Positions 42,848 to 52,315 are shown, numbered from the stretch's first letter. The stretch is DNA of 64,000 nucleotides from Candidatus Poribacteria bacterium (GCA_009841255.1 VXMD01000068.1:1-64000); one strand, 5' to 3'. Numbers and translations: made by a program. Notes: generated by a model from the letters alone, not told the origin.

Positions 42848-43882
42848 TTACACAGGGGGTTGCAAAGGTGCTTGTGTGAGGTCTTCTTCACCGATATCCG
42901 CGTCATCTAAATCGTCCAAATCCATTCCGAGGGTAAGTCCCATGTTGGCGAGTTGCTCTTTGATTTCATTTAGCGATGTTCGCCCAAAGTTCTTATATTC
43001 CAACATATCCTTTTCCTCTTTTGTGACGAGTTCTCGTATAGTTTTGATATTTGCCGTTTCGAGGCAATTGCTGGCGCGGACCGAGAGTTCAAGTTCAGAG
43101 ACGGGCTTGGCGAGGTATCGATTGCGCCGGAGTTTTGCCTCATCAATCTCAGGTTCCGGTTCAACGTAGCTTTCATCGAATTCTGTAAAGATCTCGAGTT
43201 GTTGCAGCAGAATGTTGGCAGCGCGTGTGACAGCTTCCTTTGCCGTGATAGTTGCATCCGTCCAGACTTCGAGGTTGAGTTTATCGAAATTAGTCATATC
43301 ACCGACGCGGGTTTCTTCTACCCAAAAGTTCACTTTCTCAACGGGTGAAAATTTTGCATCGACTGGGATCAATCCGATTTCGTGTCCTGTCTCTCTATGG
43401 TCTTCGGCGAGGGAATATCCTCTGCCTGTCTGCGCGTGAATTTCTATGTCCAGTCCTTCGCATTCATAGAGTGTTGCGACATGCTGGTCAGGGTTTATAA
43501 TCTCGACGAATGCGTTAGAGCGGATGTCAGCTGCTGTAATTTCGCCGGACCCGTCCGCTTTCAATGTCAGTTGTATCGGATCGTCGGTTGCGATACTGAG
43601 CCGGATCTCTTTGAGGTTGAGGATAATCTGTACGACGTCTTCCACGACGCCAGGAATCGTAGCGTATTCATGCTTTACTTGCTCAATTTGAACGGCTGTA
43701 ATCGCCGCGCCTTTAATTGAGGAGAGGAGGACTCGGCGTAACGAGTTGCCGAGGGTTGTTCCGAATCCGCGCTCAAAAGGTTCGGCGGTATACTTTGCGT
43801 AATTAGGGCGTAAGGTATCTGTATCAGTTATCAACCGATCGGGCATTTCCAGCTCGGACCTTATCATCGATTTCTCCCTCAT
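42848..43882 (-). CDS. rpoA: DNA-directed RNA polymerase subunit alpha
   Basis: 344 aa from the ATG at 43882 (GGAGG upstream). The N-terminal domain for dimerisation and assembly has ERGFGTTLGNSLRRVLLSS and the LNLKEIRL segment. The C-terminal domain, which binds UP elements and activators, contains ELELSVRASNCLETANIKTI and LEYKNFGRTSLNEIKEQL, with a short acidic tail. Length is normal (about 315-345). It lies between rpsD and rplQ. Confidence 0.97.
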   Translation of the reverse strand: MREKSMIRSELEMPDRLITDTDTLRPNYAKYTAEPFERGFGTTLGNSLRRVLLSSIKGAAITAVQIEQVKHEYATIPGVVEDVVQIILNLKEIRLSIATDDPIQLTLKADGSGEITAADIRSNAFVEIINPDQHVATLYECEGLDIEIHAQTGRGYSLAEDHRETGHEIGLIPVDAKFSPVEKVNFWVEETRVGDMTNFDKLNLEVWTDATITAKEAVTRAANILLQQLEIFTEFDESYVEPEPEIDEAKLRRNRYLAKPVSELELSVRASNCLETANIKTIRELVTKEEKDMLEYKNFGRTSLNEIKEQLANMGLTLGMDLDDLDDADIGEEDLTQAPLQPPV

Positions 43883-43899
43883 CGATTTCCTCCTATAAG

Positions 43900-43929
43900 A
43901 TTATAAATTAAGTGTTAAAATACGGACAA
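43900..43929 (-). promoter_or_regulatory. Possible promoter of rpoA-rplQ
   Basis: On the minus strand TTGTCC (43924-43929) and TATAAT (43900-43905) are 18 bp apart, just before the rpoA SD. The 241-bp gap 43883-44123 is the longest inside the spc-alpha part and holds another TATAAT near 43971 and remains of a CAGTTATCAG-type repeat, but no gene. Confidence 0.4.
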
Positions 43930-44123
43930 ACTGAGTAGTAGCGTGCACGGACTCTTAATTTTGTACCTGTATTATATTTTTTAACATCCCCAAAATAGGC
44001 GCCGGTTGTCCGGGCAGATTGTCGTTAAACAAAATCCTTTCAGCATCAGTAACAAGAGGTTTTTGTAACTTTCAAATCCGTCTTTTAACTGAAAACTATA
44101 ACGCCCAAGTATAGGGGATGTGT

Positions 44124-44759
44124 CTATCGGGAGTAAAGTTCAATGATGAGTTGCGTTTCAAGGTCGATGGCGATTTGCTCTACCACGGGTGCTCCTTGAA
44201 CACGCCCTTCTGCTTTATCTGTATCGATTTCCAACCATTCAGGTGCGCCGCGATGCTGTGCGTATTCTAACGCTTCTTGAATCGTCGCGAGGTTCCGGCT
44301 CCGTTCACGAGGTGTGATGACATCGCCAACTTTCACGATGTAAGATGGGATATTAACCCGCTTGCCGTTGACGGTGAAGTGGTTGTGCTTCACGAGTTGA
44401 CGCGCCTGATTTCGGGAGGTGGCGAACCCGAGTCGGTAAACGACATTGTCTAACCTGCGTTCAAGGAAACTAATTAAATTCTCGCCAGCGATACCTGTTT
44501 GACGTGCTGCTTTGAAGTAATAGTTCCGGAATTGTTTTTCAAAAACACCATAAGTGCGTTTGACTTTCTGCTTTGCGCGCAGCTGTCGTCGAAAATTGTC
44601 GGCGCGACTTCTACGTGGCGGGGTCTGACCATGTTCGCCAGGCGGGTAGCTGCGACGTTCAAAAGAACATTTAGGTCCATTGCATCGACGCCCTTTCAGA
44701 AAGAGTTTTTCACCCTCCCGTCGGCATAATTTACAGACTGAATCTAAATATCTACTCAT
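44124..44759 (-). CDS. rpsD: 30S ribosomal protein S4, zinc-binding form
   Basis: 211 aa; the ATG at 44759 has GGAGAGGG upstream and gives the canonical MSRYLDSVCKLCRREG start. S4 begins 16S rRNA assembly. The N-terminal zinc site CKLC...C-x4-C (CNGPKC) is complete. The S4 RNA-binding domain is LERRLDNVVYRLGFATSR and QARQLVKHNHFTVNG. An inverted repeat fills the gap to rpsK. Confidence 0.96.
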   Translation of the reverse strand: MSRYLDSVCKLCRREGEKLFLKGRRCNGPKCSFERRSYPPGEHGQTPPRRSRADNFRRQLRAKQKVKRTYGVFEKQFRNYYFKAARQTGIAGENLISFLERRLDNVVYRLGFATSRNQARQLVKHNHFTVNGKRVNIPSYIVKVGDVITPRERSRNLATIQEALEYAQHRGAPEWLEIDTDKAEGRVQGAPVVEQIAIDLETQLIIELYSR

Positions 44760-44780
44760 TCCCTCTCCTTGTATGTGAAT

Positions 44781-44834
44781 TTGACCCGCAACTCGTGCTT
44801 TTAAGTCTCGTATCGGAGGCGAGTTGTGGGTCAA
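44781..44834 (-). repeat. 15-bp inverted-repeat element, copy 1
   Basis: Arms TTGACCCGCAACTCG (44781-44795) and CGAGTTGTGGGTCAA (44820-44834) pair fully with one G-T pair. The 24-nt loop is homologous to that of copies 2 (45235) and 3 (51148). It fills the rpsK-rpsD gap. Confidence 0.7.
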
Positions 44835-44835
44835 C

Positions 44836-45207
44836 TTAAACCCGTCGTCTTTTGGGCGGACGACAGCCATTGTGTGGGATAGGAGTCACGTCCTTCATTA
44901 AAGTAATTTCGAGTCCGGCTGCAGCAAGTGCTCGTATAGAAGATTCTCTCCCGGATCCGGGTCCTTTGACTCTAACCTCCACGCGTTTCATGCCGTGATC
45001 CATTGCTCTGCGCGCGCATGCTTCCGCTGTCTGTTGTGCAGCAAAAGGCGTTGACTTCCGTGAGCCTGTGAAAGTCATCCCAGCGTTCGCCCAAGCAACA
45101 GTGTTTCCATTTAAGTCTGTTATCGTAATGATTGTATTGTTGAAGGTAGCTTGTATGTGTGCGATACCTTCGGGAACGTTCTTGCGTTCTCGTCTTCTTC
45201 CACGCAA
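44836..45207 (-). CDS. rpsK: 30S ribosomal protein S11
   Basis: 123 aa starting at a TTG (45207) with AAAGGAG 8 nt upstream; there is no in-frame ATG nearby. S11 lines the mRNA exit site of the platform. Hallmarks: [22 protein letters not shown] (core), [10 protein letters not shown] and the C-terminal [18 protein letters not shown]. It lies between rpsM and rpsD as usual. Confidence 0.96.
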   Translation of the reverse strand: MRGRRRERKNVPEGIAHIQATFNNTIITITDLNGNTVAWANAGMTFTGSRKSTPFAAQQTAEACARRAMDHGMKRVEVRVKGPGSGRESSIRALAAAGLEITLMKDVTPIPHNGCRPPKRRRV

Positions 45208-45234
45208 AACGGTTCTCCTTTCTTATCTATGGTT

Positions 45235-45287
45235 TTAACCATCAACTCGTGCTTTAACATTTATAACGGAGTCGAGTTGATGGTTAA
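45235..45287 (-). repeat. 15-bp inverted-repeat element, copy 2
   Basis: Perfect arms TTAACCATCAACTCG (45235-45249) and CGAGTTGATGGTTAA (45273-45287). On the minus strand the loop has CTCCG-TAT/GTTAAAGCA elements shared with copy 1. It lies between rpsM and rpsK. Confidence 0.7.
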
Positions 45288-45297
45288 GGTTATCAAT

Positions 45298-45384
45298 GGT
45301 TATCAGTTGTTAGTTGTCAGTTGTCGGTTAAGAAGTTTTCGTTTAACGAAACCTCTTGTAACCGATAACCGAAGACCGATAACT
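45298..45384. repeat. CAGTTATCAG-type long inverted repeat
   Basis: GGTTATCAGTTGTTAGTTG and the following TCAGTTGTCGGTT pair with AACCGATAACC and GACCGATAAC at the far end; the centre is itself a hairpin around TTTCGTTTAACGAAA. It follows the covarying element in the same rpsM-rpsK gap. Confidence 0.65.
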
Positions 45385-45398
45385 TTAACCATTTCTCA

Positions 45399-45791
45399 TT
45401 AGCCGCCTTTGCGTGCTGCTTCTTTGGCTTTTCTACCAACAGAGATGGTGCGTGCCTTTCCTTTACGGGTGCGAGCGTTTGTATTCGTGCGCTGCCCGCG
45501 AACAGGTAACTGCCGACGGTGTCGCAGCCCACGATAGCTATTGATGTCCATCAGTCGTTTTATGTTCTGATCGATTTCACGGCGCAAATCACCTTCAATC
45601 TTGTACTCTTGGACTTTGTCTCGGAGTTGACCGATCTCGTTTTCGGCGAGGCTGTCAACTTTTTTACCGGGATCAAGATCCAGATCGGTTACAATTTGCA
45701 CTGCAGTGTAACGACCGATGCCATAAATTGCCGTCAAGGCAATATCTACTCGTTTGTTCCGGGGTAAGTCGACCCCTGCGATCCTTGCCAT
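45399..45791 (-). CDS. rpsM: 30S ribosomal protein S13
   Basis: 130 aa, ATG start. S13 contacts the P-site tRNA and the bridge to the 50S subunit. Seen: [32 protein letters not shown], the [25 protein letters not shown] core (shown in part as [16 protein letters not shown]). The C-terminal tail is basic. It follows rpmJ by 15 bp. Confidence 0.96.
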   Translation of the reverse strand: MARIAGVDLPRNKRVDIALTAIYGIGRYTAVQIVTDLDLDPGKKVDSLAENEIGQLRDKVQEYKIEGDLRREIDQNIKRLMDINSYRGLRHRRQLPVRGQRTNTNARTRKGKARTISVGRKAKEAARKGG

Positions 45792-45806
45792 GGGTTTTCT
45801 CCTCTT

Positions 45807-45923
45807 TTAGCCTTGGCGCTGTTTGTGCTTCGGATTTGAAGGACAAATGACGCGGACGATCCCTTTTCGCTTAATAATTTTACACTGGTTACACATCTTT
45901 TTAACAGAAGGTCTAACTTTCAT
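45807..45923 (-). CDS. rpmJ: 50S ribosomal protein L36, zinc-binding form
   Basis: 38 aa, ATG at 45923. The sequence begins [20 protein letters not shown] and ends NPKHKQRQG. The zinc ligands Cys-x2-Cys, Cys and His are all present, so this is the zinc form. infA, which often precedes it, is not here; secY ends 25 bp upstream. Confidence 0.95.
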   Translation of the reverse strand: MKVRPSVKKMCNQCKIIKRKGIVRVICPSNPKHKQRQG

Positions 45924-45948
45924 AATGTCCTCTTTGAGATGAACGCGC

Positions 45949-47280
45949 TTAACGCCGCCTGCCTCTGAGTTTTCGATCTTTTAGGAATCCTTCGTAATGG
46001 CGAACTGTTAAATAGGATTCGATTTGTGACACTGTATCTAACACGACACCCACAACGATCAAGATAGAAGCACCTTCCACCATGTTTCCAATATTGAGTT
46101 GACTTGTAATAATAATCGGAATCACAGCAATAGCAGCGAGAAAGATTGCGCCTGGGAGCGTAATGCGTGTAAGCGTGGTGTTGATGTAATCCGCTGTCTG
46201 TTTACCTGCTCGTATACCGGGAATAAAACCCCCGTATTTCTGTAAGTCCTCTGCCATTTGGATTGGATTGATTTGCACAGCTGTGTAGAAATAGGTGAAA
46301 CCGATAATTAATAACGCGTAGACGCTGAGGTACAACGGTGTTCCCGGAGCAATGAGTGCTTCCACACCTGTTACCCATCCCCAGTCTCGTGGTAGAAAAC
46401 CGAGGACAGTTGGTGGGAACTGGATCAGTGTCACGGCAAAGATGATTGGAATCATACCGGCTGCGTTAACGCGGAGTGGCAGATGTGTTGATTGTCCACC
46501 CATCACTCTTCGTCCGCGAATCTGCCTGCCGTATTGTACCGGAATCTTCCGAACAGAAAGTGTGATAAACACGGTGCCCATAACGGCTACAACAACGAGA
46601 CCGACCAGAAGCGCGAGTTGCAGAATTCCGAACTCCGGTCTTGTCACGAGGTTGTTGAAAACAGTTGTGACACCGCCAGGCAATCCAGCAATAATACCAA
46701 CTGTAATAATTAATGAAATGCCTTGTCCAATACCGCGTTCTGTGATCTGTTCACCCAACCACATAACAAAGGAGGTTCCAGCGGTGAGTGTAATAACGAC
46801 AAGGAAGTGCCACCAGAGGTCGGGATTTCTCACGATTTCGCCTGTTTGCCCGGTTATGTTTTCTGGGTTCCGCAGGACGATGCTAATCGTTATCCCCTGA
46901 ATGATACTGAGGATAACCGTTCCGTATCGAGTATACTGCGTAATTTTCTTCCGACCGTCAGGTTCTTTGGAGAGTTTCTCCAATGAAGGCACAATGACGG
47001 CGAGGAGTTGCATAATGATTGAGGCACTGATATAGGGTTGTATGCCAAGCGCGAAAATAGTCATCTGACTAAACGCACCGCCAGAAAACAGGTCGATGAA
47101 TCCGATGACATTCCCACCACGCTCCATGAGTTGCTGAAAAAAAGCTTCGAGTGCTTGGTCATCAATACCTGGAAGTGTGATGTGTGCACCGAGGCGGTAA
47201 ACAATCAAGAGCAACGCTGTAAACATGATGCGTTTCCGCAATTCGGGTATTTTAAAAGCGTTTTGAACTGCCTTAATCAC
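45949..47280 (-). CDS. secY: Preprotein translocase subunit SecY
   Basis: 443 aa from a GTG (47280) with AGGAGG 11 nt upstream. SecY is the channel of the Sec pathway in the inner membrane. Ten membrane spans can be traced; the marks are [27 protein letters not shown], and [11 protein letters not shown] in the C-terminal loop. adk and map, usual neighbours of secY, are missing. Confidence 0.96.
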   Translation of the reverse strand: MIKAVQNAFKIPELRKRIMFTALLLIVYRLGAHITLPGIDDQALEAFFQQLMERGGNVIGFIDLFSGGAFSQMTIFALGIQPYISASIIMQLLAVIVPSLEKLSKEPDGRKKITQYTRYGTVILSIIQGITISIVLRNPENITGQTGEIVRNPDLWWHFLVVITLTAGTSFVMWLGEQITERGIGQGISLIITVGIIAGLPGGVTTVFNNLVTRPEFGILQLALLVGLVVVAVMGTVFITLSVRKIPVQYGRQIRGRRVMGGQSTHLPLRVNAAGMIPIIFAVTLIQFPPTVLGFLPRDWGWVTGVEALIAPGTPLYLSVYALLIIGFTYFYTAVQINPIQMAEDLQKYGGFIPGIRAGKQTADYINTTLTRITLPGAIFLAAIAVIPIIITSQLNIGNMVEGASILIVVGVVLDTVSQIESYLTVRHYEGFLKDRKLRGRRR

Positions 47281-47301
47281 TTATTTCTTTTCCTCCTGTA
47301 C

Positions 47302-47325
47302 GGGCTGGGTTACCCAGCCCCTACG
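47302..47325. repeat. GTAGGGG hairpin element
   Basis: GGGCTGGGT-t-ACCCAGCCC (9-bp perfect stem) followed by CTAC. It lies between rplO and the SD of secY. Confidence 0.65.
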
Positions 47326-47329
47326 ATGC

Positions 47330-47806
47330 TTAAGCAGGATCATTAGCGTTTGCATGCATCCCGAGGACCTCGGTTGTGCCGCCTTTGGATTCAATTTTCT
47401 GGACTGCAGATTTTGAAAAGCGATGTGCCTGGACTTTCAACTGTTTTTCGAGTTCACCGTCGCCGAGTATTTTTATCAGGGCGTTTTTCCGTTTGATGAT
47501 TCCTGCTTCACGAAGGACTTCAGGACTGACAACCGCGGCATCTTCAAAAATATTGAGGGTCTCTACGTTGATGATATCGTACTCCAATCGTTTGTGTCCA
47601 GTTCGCCGCGGTCCGCGCTTGGGGAGGCGTCGAACCAGGGGCATCTGTCCACCTTCAAACCAGGCGGGGATTGAAGCACCAGACCGGGATTTTTGACCCT
47701 TGTGCCCACGCCCGCAGGTACCGCCCCAGCCTGAGGCGTTGCCTCTGCCTACCCGCTTTCTTGAGCGGTTCGCGCCCGGGGCAGGTTTAAGTTCATTCAG
47801 TTTCAT
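47330..47806 (-). CDS. rplO: 50S ribosomal protein L15
   Basis: 158 aa, ATG start. L15 organises 23S rRNA in the large subunit. The N-terminal glycine-rich region (RKRVGRGNASGWGGTCGRGHKGQKSR in part) and the central GGQMPLVRRLPKRG motif are canonical. L30 (rpmD), which often lies between rpsE and rplO, is absent: the gap of 99 bp is too short for it. Confidence 0.96.
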   Translation of the reverse strand: MKLNELKPAPGANRSRKRVGRGNASGWGGTCGRGHKGQKSRSGASIPAWFEGGQMPLVRRLPKRGPRRTGHKRLEYDIINVETLNIFEDAAVVSPEVLREAGIIKRKNALIKILGDGELEKQLKVQAHRFSKSAVQKIESKGGTTEVLGMHANANDPA

Positions 47807-47832
47807 CAGGATTTACTCCATTCCTTATGGAA

Positions 47833-47903
47833 TAGTTTTCAGTTATGAGTTAAAGAGGACTCCGATTTAACCAACTCCCCTCTTAACTGACGACTGACAA
47901 CTC
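47833..47903. repeat. CAGTTATCAG-type inverted repeat
   Basis: GTTTTCAGTTATGAGTTAAAGAGG pairs in parts with CCTCTTAACTGACGACTGAC (first given in part). It fills the rpsE-rplO gap. Confidence 0.5.
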
Positions 47904-47905
47904 GT

Positions 47906-48418
47906 TTAGCGTTTCTTGAGCAGTTCTTCGACGGGCATGTCTCGTAATCGAGCGACTTCATTAACATCTTTGAGGTTCTTTAATCCAAGCATGGTAGCTT
48001 CAGCGATATTTTTCACATTCCGAGAGGAAAGACATTTTGTCAGGGCATCTCGAACGCCTGCGAATTCAAGGATAGCACGCGTCGCATTTCCTGCAATAAT
48101 ACCTGTTCCGGGGCTTGCGGGTTTGAGCAAGACTTTGGCGGATTTGAATTCGCTGATGATCTCATGTGGGAGTGTACCGTTGGTGATAGGGACCCGAATC
48201 AGGTTTTTTCGGGCATCTGCGAAACTTTTTCGGAGCGCACCAGCGACTTCGCTTGCGCTACCAAACCCGATACCAACAATACCATCGCGATTTCCGACAA
48301 CCGTGAGTGAGTTAAAACTGGGGGTTCGTCGCCCCTTACCAACTCGCATTACACGGTTGATCGTAATCATGCGTTCCTCAAATTCATAGTCATCAGGGTT
48401 GATTTTATCTTTCAGCAT
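47906..48418 (-). CDS. rpsE: 30S ribosomal protein S5
   Basis: 170 aa, ATG start. S5 guards the mRNA entry and decoding fidelity. The double-stranded RNA-binding part has FEERMITINRVMRVGKGRR and FNSLTVVGNRDG, and the C-terminal part has VLLKPASPGTGIIAG and AVLDFAGVRD-like AILEFAGVRDALTK. Length is normal. Confidence 0.96.
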   Translation of the reverse strand: MLKDKINPDDYEFEERMITINRVMRVGKGRRTPSFNSLTVVGNRDGIVGIGFGSASEVAGALRKSFADARKNLIRVPITNGTLPHEIISEFKSAKVLLKPASPGTGIIAGNATRAILEFAGVRDALTKCLSSRNVKNIAEATMLGLKNLKDVNEVARLRDMPVEELLKKR

Positions 48419-48514
48419 ATTTTAAGTTATGGCCTCCTGGGCCTTGCTCCATTTCGTTTCGTGAGAGTTTCTGGTGAGGTTCCTATTTATCTCTAAAAAG
48501 GGATACGGGTCCAC

Positions 48515-48572
48515 TGAAACCCGTCCGAAATATAATGGAGGGCAGAGCAGAAACTTAATAGTTAAAAAGATT
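48515..48572 (+). repeat. Partial CCGCAAGG element
   Basis: CCCGTCCGAAATATAATGGAGGGC matches the left part of the dispersed element; the right end is reduced to GTTAAAAAGATTA, whose TTA is the rplR stop codon. A reversed fragment of the left part lies at 48446-48465. These fill the rplR-rpsE gap (48419-48570). Confidence 0.45.
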
Positions 48573-48939
48573 AGAACTTTAATCCTTCCGCCTTCGCAGC
48601 TTCAGCAAGGGCTTTTATGCGCCCGTGGTAGAGATGTCCACCCCGGTCAAAAACAACTATCTCAATTTCCTTCTGCTTGGCTTTTTGTGCGATGAGCGCA
48701 CCAACGCTTTCTGCTGCCTTAACATTTCCACCGTTTGAGAGGTTCTCTTTCAGTTCGGCGGATAAGGTAGAGGCTTCGGCAACCGTCACGCCAAGTTCAT
48801 CATTAATGAGTTGCGCATAAATATGTTTTGAGCTTCGAAAAACAGAGAGCCTCGGTCTGTCTCCAGTGCCGCTAATTTTTTGGCGGACTCGCTTGCGGCG
48901 CCGTAAATGGCCCATCCGTTTCTTTTTTGTAAGTACCAA
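48571..48939 (-). CDS. rplR: 50S ribosomal protein L18
   Basis: 122 aa starting at a TTG (48939) with AAAGGAG 5 nt before it; the longer frame would run through rplF. L18 binds 5S rRNA. Seen: [31 protein letters not shown] (in part: [15 protein letters not shown]), [14 protein letters not shown] and [18 protein letters not shown]. Confidence 0.94.
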   Translation of the reverse strand: MVLTKKKRMGHLRRRKRVRQKISGTGDRPRLSVFRSSKHIYAQLINDELGVTVAEASTLSAELKENLSNGGNVKAAESVGALIAQKAKQKEIEIVVFDRGGHLYHGRIKALAEAAKAEGLKF

Positions 48940-49003
48940 GGGATCTCCTTTCCTTATCACTGTAGGCACGCTTCTATTTGCCAGCGCGCGAATTCTAACA
49001 AAG

Positions 49004-49573
49004 TTAGCCAGCAGCTGCTTTTCCTTCCTTATCTCGGACGCGTTCGCCTTCGTAACGGATACCTTTACACGGTTTATAAATCTCCGGTTTCTTGATTTGG
49101 CGAATAGAAGCTGCCACTTGTCCGACCAATTGTTTATCGATGCCACTGACAACAACGGGTGTATGTGTCTGACCATCTACTGTTTCAGTGGGTTCAACAC
49201 TCAGTGTTACTCCGTCAGGTGGAGCGTAAGTAACGGAATGCGAATAGCCAACATCGAGAACCAAATTATTCTCACGATTGACTTCAGCACGATAACCTGT
49301 ACCGACGACTCGTAGTTTTTTCTCAAAGCCTTCTGAAACGCCGGTGATCATATTGGCGATAAGGCTGCGCGCCAGTCCATGCAGGGCTTTTTGCTGTTTG
49401 AGTTCACTCGTTCTTTCGACGGTTAGGACGTTTTCCTCAAGCATCGCATTGATCCCGTCTGGAAGTTTCCAGTTGAGACTTCCTTTCGGCCCGTCTACCT
49501 GCACGTCGCTGTTGTTTAAAGCAACTTGCACCTTGTCGGGCACTGGAATCGGTTTTAGTCCAATACGTGACAT
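49004..49573 (-). CDS. rplF: 50S ribosomal protein L6
   Basis: 189 aa from the ATG at 49573 (GGGAGA upstream), giving the canonical [16 protein letters not shown]6 lies near the factor-binding site. It has [10 protein letters not shown], the [11 protein letters not shown] motif, GTGYRAEV and the C-terminal [15 protein letters not shown]. Confidence 0.96.
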   Translation of the reverse strand: MSRIGLKPIPVPDKVQVALNNSDVQVDGPKGSLNWKLPDGINAMLEENVLTVERTSELKQQKALHGLARSLIANMITGVSEGFEKKLRVVGTGYRAEVNRENNLVLDVGYSHSVTYAPPDGVTLSVEPTETVDGQTHTPVVVSGIDKQLVGQVAASIRQIKKPEIYKPCKGIRYEGERVRDKEGKAAAG

Positions 49574-49656
49574 TCTGTTTCTCCCGTCAGGCGACAAAAA
49601 TGAAAACGCAAACATTTTCATCTTTTCTTCCTGCGTTGAGCGTCATCAGCAAGATG

Positions 49657-50058
49657 TTACCAGACGTAACAAAGAACTTCGCCGCCGATTTTCTCCTGCC
49701 GGCATTGTGGGGTCGTTTTGAGTCCGTTAGATGTTGACAAAATAGCGACTCCGAGTCCTCCGTAAACCCGTGGTAGATTATCGGATTTGGCGTAAACTCT
49801 CCTGCCGGGTTTGCTGATACGTCTTAGGTTTGTGATGACCTTCTCTTTTTTTGTGTTTCCGTATTTCAAGTAGATTCTTAAAATCCCCTGTTTCCCATCT
49901 TCGATTAAACGATAATTCCTAACGAAGCCTTCTTCCGCCAAGATACGTGCGATCTCAGCTTTGACTTTTGAAGAGGGGATTTCGACGCGTTCATGTCCTG
50001 CCATGTTGGCATTGCGGATACGGGTTAGCATATCGGCAATCGGATCGGTCATCGACAT
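49657..50058 (-). CDS. rpsH: 30S ribosomal protein S8
   Basis: 133 aa, ATG at 50058 with AAGGAG 8 nt before it. S8 binds the central domain of 16S rRNA. Seen: [56 protein letters not shown] and the C-terminal [13 protein letters not shown] with EVLCYVW. Confidence 0.96.
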   Translation of the reverse strand: MSMTDPIADMLTRIRNANMAGHERVEIPSSKVKAEIARILAEEGFVRNYRLIEDGKQGILRIYLKYGNTKKEKVITNLRRISKPGRRVYAKSDNLPRVYGGLGVAILSTSNGLKTTPQCRQEKIGGEVLCYVW

Positions 50059-50146
50059 GAAAGATTCTCCTTATTTTTCTCTCGTTTTTGAATAGTTGTT
50101 GTGTCTGTCATGTTTGTGTGTAGATATGGACAACTCATCTGGTCTT

Positions 50147-50332
50147 TTACCAACTCGCCTTTCGGACCCCGGGGATTTTACCGGCACGTGCAAAGAGACG
50201 GAAACAGATACGACACAACTCAAACTTACGAAGATACCCGCGCGACCTTCCGCAACTTTTACAACGACTGTATTGCCGGGTTTGGAACCGCGGGGTTCTT
50301 TTCTGTTTGGCAATCCATGATTTACTTGCCAA
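50147..50332 (-). CDS. rpsN: 30S ribosomal protein S14, zinc-binding type Z
   Basis: 61 aa starting at a TTG (50332) with GGAG 9 nt upstream. The zinc site is CKSCGR...CRIC, the short form of S14. End [10 protein letters not shown] is canonical. Order rplE-rpsN-rpsH is the usual one. Confidence 0.95.
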   Translation of the reverse strand: MASKSWIAKQKRTPRFQTRQYSRCKSCGRSRGYLRKFELCRICFRLFARAGKIPGVRKASW

Positions 50333-50443
50333 TCTGGATACTCCTTTTTTTATTTACCCGTAATATCTACGGGAGTTGAAGGTGAGTTGCTCGTAAAGGA
50401 TGCATGCGGGATCTTTTTACTCTGGTTTAGTGGGATACCGCAT

Positions 50444-51007
50444 CTATCTCCGGAAAGGCATGCCTAAAAGTCTTAGCAACTCGTGACCTTCTTCGTCAGT
50501 TGGGGCGGTGGTAACAATGGTTACGTTCAGCCCGCGAATATCGTTAACCTGGTCGTAATCAATCTCGGGAAAGATTAACTGTTCCGTGAGTCCCAGAGAA
50601 TAGTTGCCGCGACCGTCAAAAGCGTCGGGAGATATCCCACGGAAGTCCCGAATTTGGGGGAGTACGACGTTGATTAATCGATTGAGAAATTCATACATCC
50701 TTTGTTTCCGCAGTGTGACCTTACATCCGATCGCCATGCCGGGCGTGCGTCCTAACTTGGATGGACCTCTGATTTTGAAGGCAGAGATGGATTTTTTGGC
50801 ACGGGTAATCACCGCGCGTTGACCCGCAATAAGTGTCAGTTCTTCTACGGCATCGTCCAATGCACTTGGATTCTGAACTGCTATACCAACACCGATATTC
50901 AGTGTAATCTTGTCAACTTTCGGAATCTGCATCACATTTTCATAATTAAAATGCTGTTGCAATGCGGGCACGACTTCCGTTTGGTAAAATTCTTTGAATG
51001 GGCTCAT
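50444..51007 (-). CDS. rplE: 50S ribosomal protein L5
   Basis: 187 aa, ATG start. L5 holds 5S rRNA and contacts the P-site tRNA. Motifs: [45 protein letters not shown], and [19 protein letters not shown]. The end ([15 protein letters not shown]) is canonical. Confidence 0.96.
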   Translation of the reverse strand: MSPFKEFYQTEVVPALQQHFNYENVMQIPKVDKITLNIGVGIAVQNPSALDDAVEELTLIAGQRAVITRAKKSISAFKIRGPSKLGRTPGMAIGCKVTLRKQRMYEFLNRLINVVLPQIRDFRGISPDAFDGRGNYSLGLTEQLIFPEIDYDQVNDIRGLNVTIVTTAPTDEEGHELLRLLGMPFRR

Positions 51008-51147
51008 AAGCCTTGTATCCTATAGAGATTCCATATTCCGTAGAATGGCTGTCGGCTCTCGGAAACCATTAGCCATCAGTAAAGAGATTTTCTGGTGAAA
51101 TTACACCCTTTTTCTGGCCGCGGCGCAAGCCGCGTGTGGGCTTGCGG

Positions 51148-51201
51148 TTAACCATCTACTCGCCTCTGATACAATATCTAAAGGCACGAGTAGATGGTTA
51201 A
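51148..51201 (+). repeat. 15-bp inverted-repeat element, copy 3
   Basis: Perfect arms TTAACCATCTACTCG (51148-51162) and CGAGTAGATGGTTAA (51187-51201). Its loop matches those of copies 1 and 2 only when read on the plus strand, so it is inverted relative to the ribosomal genes. It sits in the rplX-rplE gap (51008-51269), with a further GC-rich hairpin CGCAAGC/GCTTGCG at 51124-51146. Confidence 0.7.
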
Positions 51202-51269
51202 AATGCTGAGGACTGACGACTATTTTCAATGTGCTTCTCCAGCAGTGTCTCGGAGCGTTGTGTTCCGGT

Positions 51270-51503
51270 TTAGCCATCAATCTTTTTGAGGTTAGAAACG
51301 TGTATAGTGCCTTCGCGTTCAACGATACCGCCTTGTCCTGCTTGGTTTGGACGGAGGTGGCGAATGACGATATGAACACCTTCAACGATTGCTCGCTGTT
51401 TCTTTGGAAACACCTCTAAAACGACGCCTTGTTTACCTCGGTCTTGTCCACTGAGAACTACGACTGTATCGTCCTTTTTGATGTGTAGTTTTCGTTGTGC
51501 CAC
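51270..51503 (-). CDS. rplX: 50S ribosomal protein L24
   Basis: 77 aa starting at a GTG (51503) with AGGAGG 6 nt before it; the longer frame overlaps rplN. L24 starts 50S assembly. The KOW motif KKDDTVVVLSGQDRGKQGVV is present, with HIVIRHLRPNQ after it. It is shorter than the usual 100-105 aa: the C-terminal end is GGIVEREGTIHVSNLKKIDG, so the final about 25 residues of many homologues are missing. Confidence 0.93.
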   Translation of the reverse strand: MAQRKLHIKKDDTVVVLSGQDRGKQGVVLEVFPKKQRAIVEGVHIVIRHLRPNQAGQGGIVEREGTIHVSNLKKIDG

Positions 51504-51513
51504 AATTCTCCTC

Positions 51514-51882
51514 CTAAATAACCTCGGGTGCGAGCGAGACAATCCGGGTGAACGCCTTTTCTCTAAGTTCACGTGCGACGGGTCCAAAGATTCGGGTCCC
51601 GCGCGGTTGATTCTGTGGATCAATGAGAACTGCAGCGTTCTGGTCGAATTTAATATAGGAACCGTCTGCGCGTCGATATTCTTTAGTCGTGCGGACGACA
51701 ACTGCCCGAACAACTTCACCGGCTTTTACCTGCGTATTGGGTGTTGCTTCCTTGATGCTTGCTACAATCACGTCGCCTACGCGTGCGTAGCGTCGACGGG
51801 TTCCTCCAAGCACACTAATGCACATTAACTTCCTTGCGCCGGTATTATCAGCACAGGTTAATCGAGTATATGATTGAACCAT
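51514..51882 (-). CDS. rplN: 50S ribosomal protein L14
   Basis: 122 aa from the ATG at 51882 (GGAGG upstream), the exact family length. L14 forms an intersubunit bridge. Seen: [40 protein letters not shown] and [20 protein letters not shown]. It lies 10 bp from rplX. Confidence 0.97.
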   Translation of the reverse strand: MVQSYTRLTCADNTGARKLMCISVLGGTRRRYARVGDVIVASIKEATPNTQVKAGEVVRAVVVRTTKEYRRADGSYIKFDQNAAVLIDPQNQPRGTRIFGPVARELREKAFTRIVSLAPEVI

Positions 51883-52039
51883 TTTTGTATCCTCCTCTAC
51901 CGTCTTCAAAACGGAAACCTGTTTGGAAACGTCAGAGTGGAGATGAAACCCTTTCTTCTCAAGTGCCGTCCGAACCACGGTGCTGCATCTCTCCCCCTAT
52001 CTAGGGGGTACAAGTTACGCGCGCTGTTGGTGACACTTT

Positions 52040-52315
52040 TTAATCATTTGCGGTCTGCACCGTGCTGACTATCGATTGGACCCGCCACCGTTTATGACGA
52101 CTGAGCGGGCGGGTTTCGACAACCTGCACCACGTCACCGACGTTACAACTGTTCTGTTCATCGTGAGCCAGAATCTTCTTCGTTTTCCGGACTACCTTTT
52201 TGTAAAGGGGATGTTGAAAGCGCCGAACAAGCGACACTATAACGGTTTTATCCATACTGTTACTGGTAACAAGACCTGTCCGAAATTTGCGATGTCTTCG
52301 TTTTTCCTCGCTCAA
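52040..52315 (-). CDS. rpsQ: 30S ribosomal protein S17
   Basis: 91 aa starting at a TTG (52315) with GGAGG 7 nt upstream. S17 is a primary 16S rRNA-binding protein. It has GLVTSNSMDKTVIVSLVRRF, HPLYKKVVRKTKK and DVVQVVETRPLSRHKRWRV. Confidence 0.95.
   Translation of the reverse strand: MSEEKRRHRKFRTGLVTSNSMDKTVIVSLVRRFQHPLYKKVVRKTKKILAHDEQNSCNVGDVVQVVETRPLSRHKRWRVQSIVSTVQTAND

Noticed and set aside
47807-47905. A possible rpmD (L30) gene between rpsE and rplO
   Set aside because: The 99-bp gap is too short for L30 and contains a CAGTTATCAG-type repeat; no L30-like frame is visible.
48571-49176. rplR with a long N-terminal extension from the first ATG-like start
   Set aside because: The extension would overlap rplF almost completely; a TTG at 48939 with AAAGGAG gives a normal-length L18.
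44781-51201. The three 15-bp inverted repeats as an r-protein autoregulatory leader (for example an S4 or S8 binding site)
   Set aside because: Copy 3 has the opposite orientation relative to the genes, and the elements precede different genes (rpsD, rpsK, rplE), so a single protein-binding leader does not fit.
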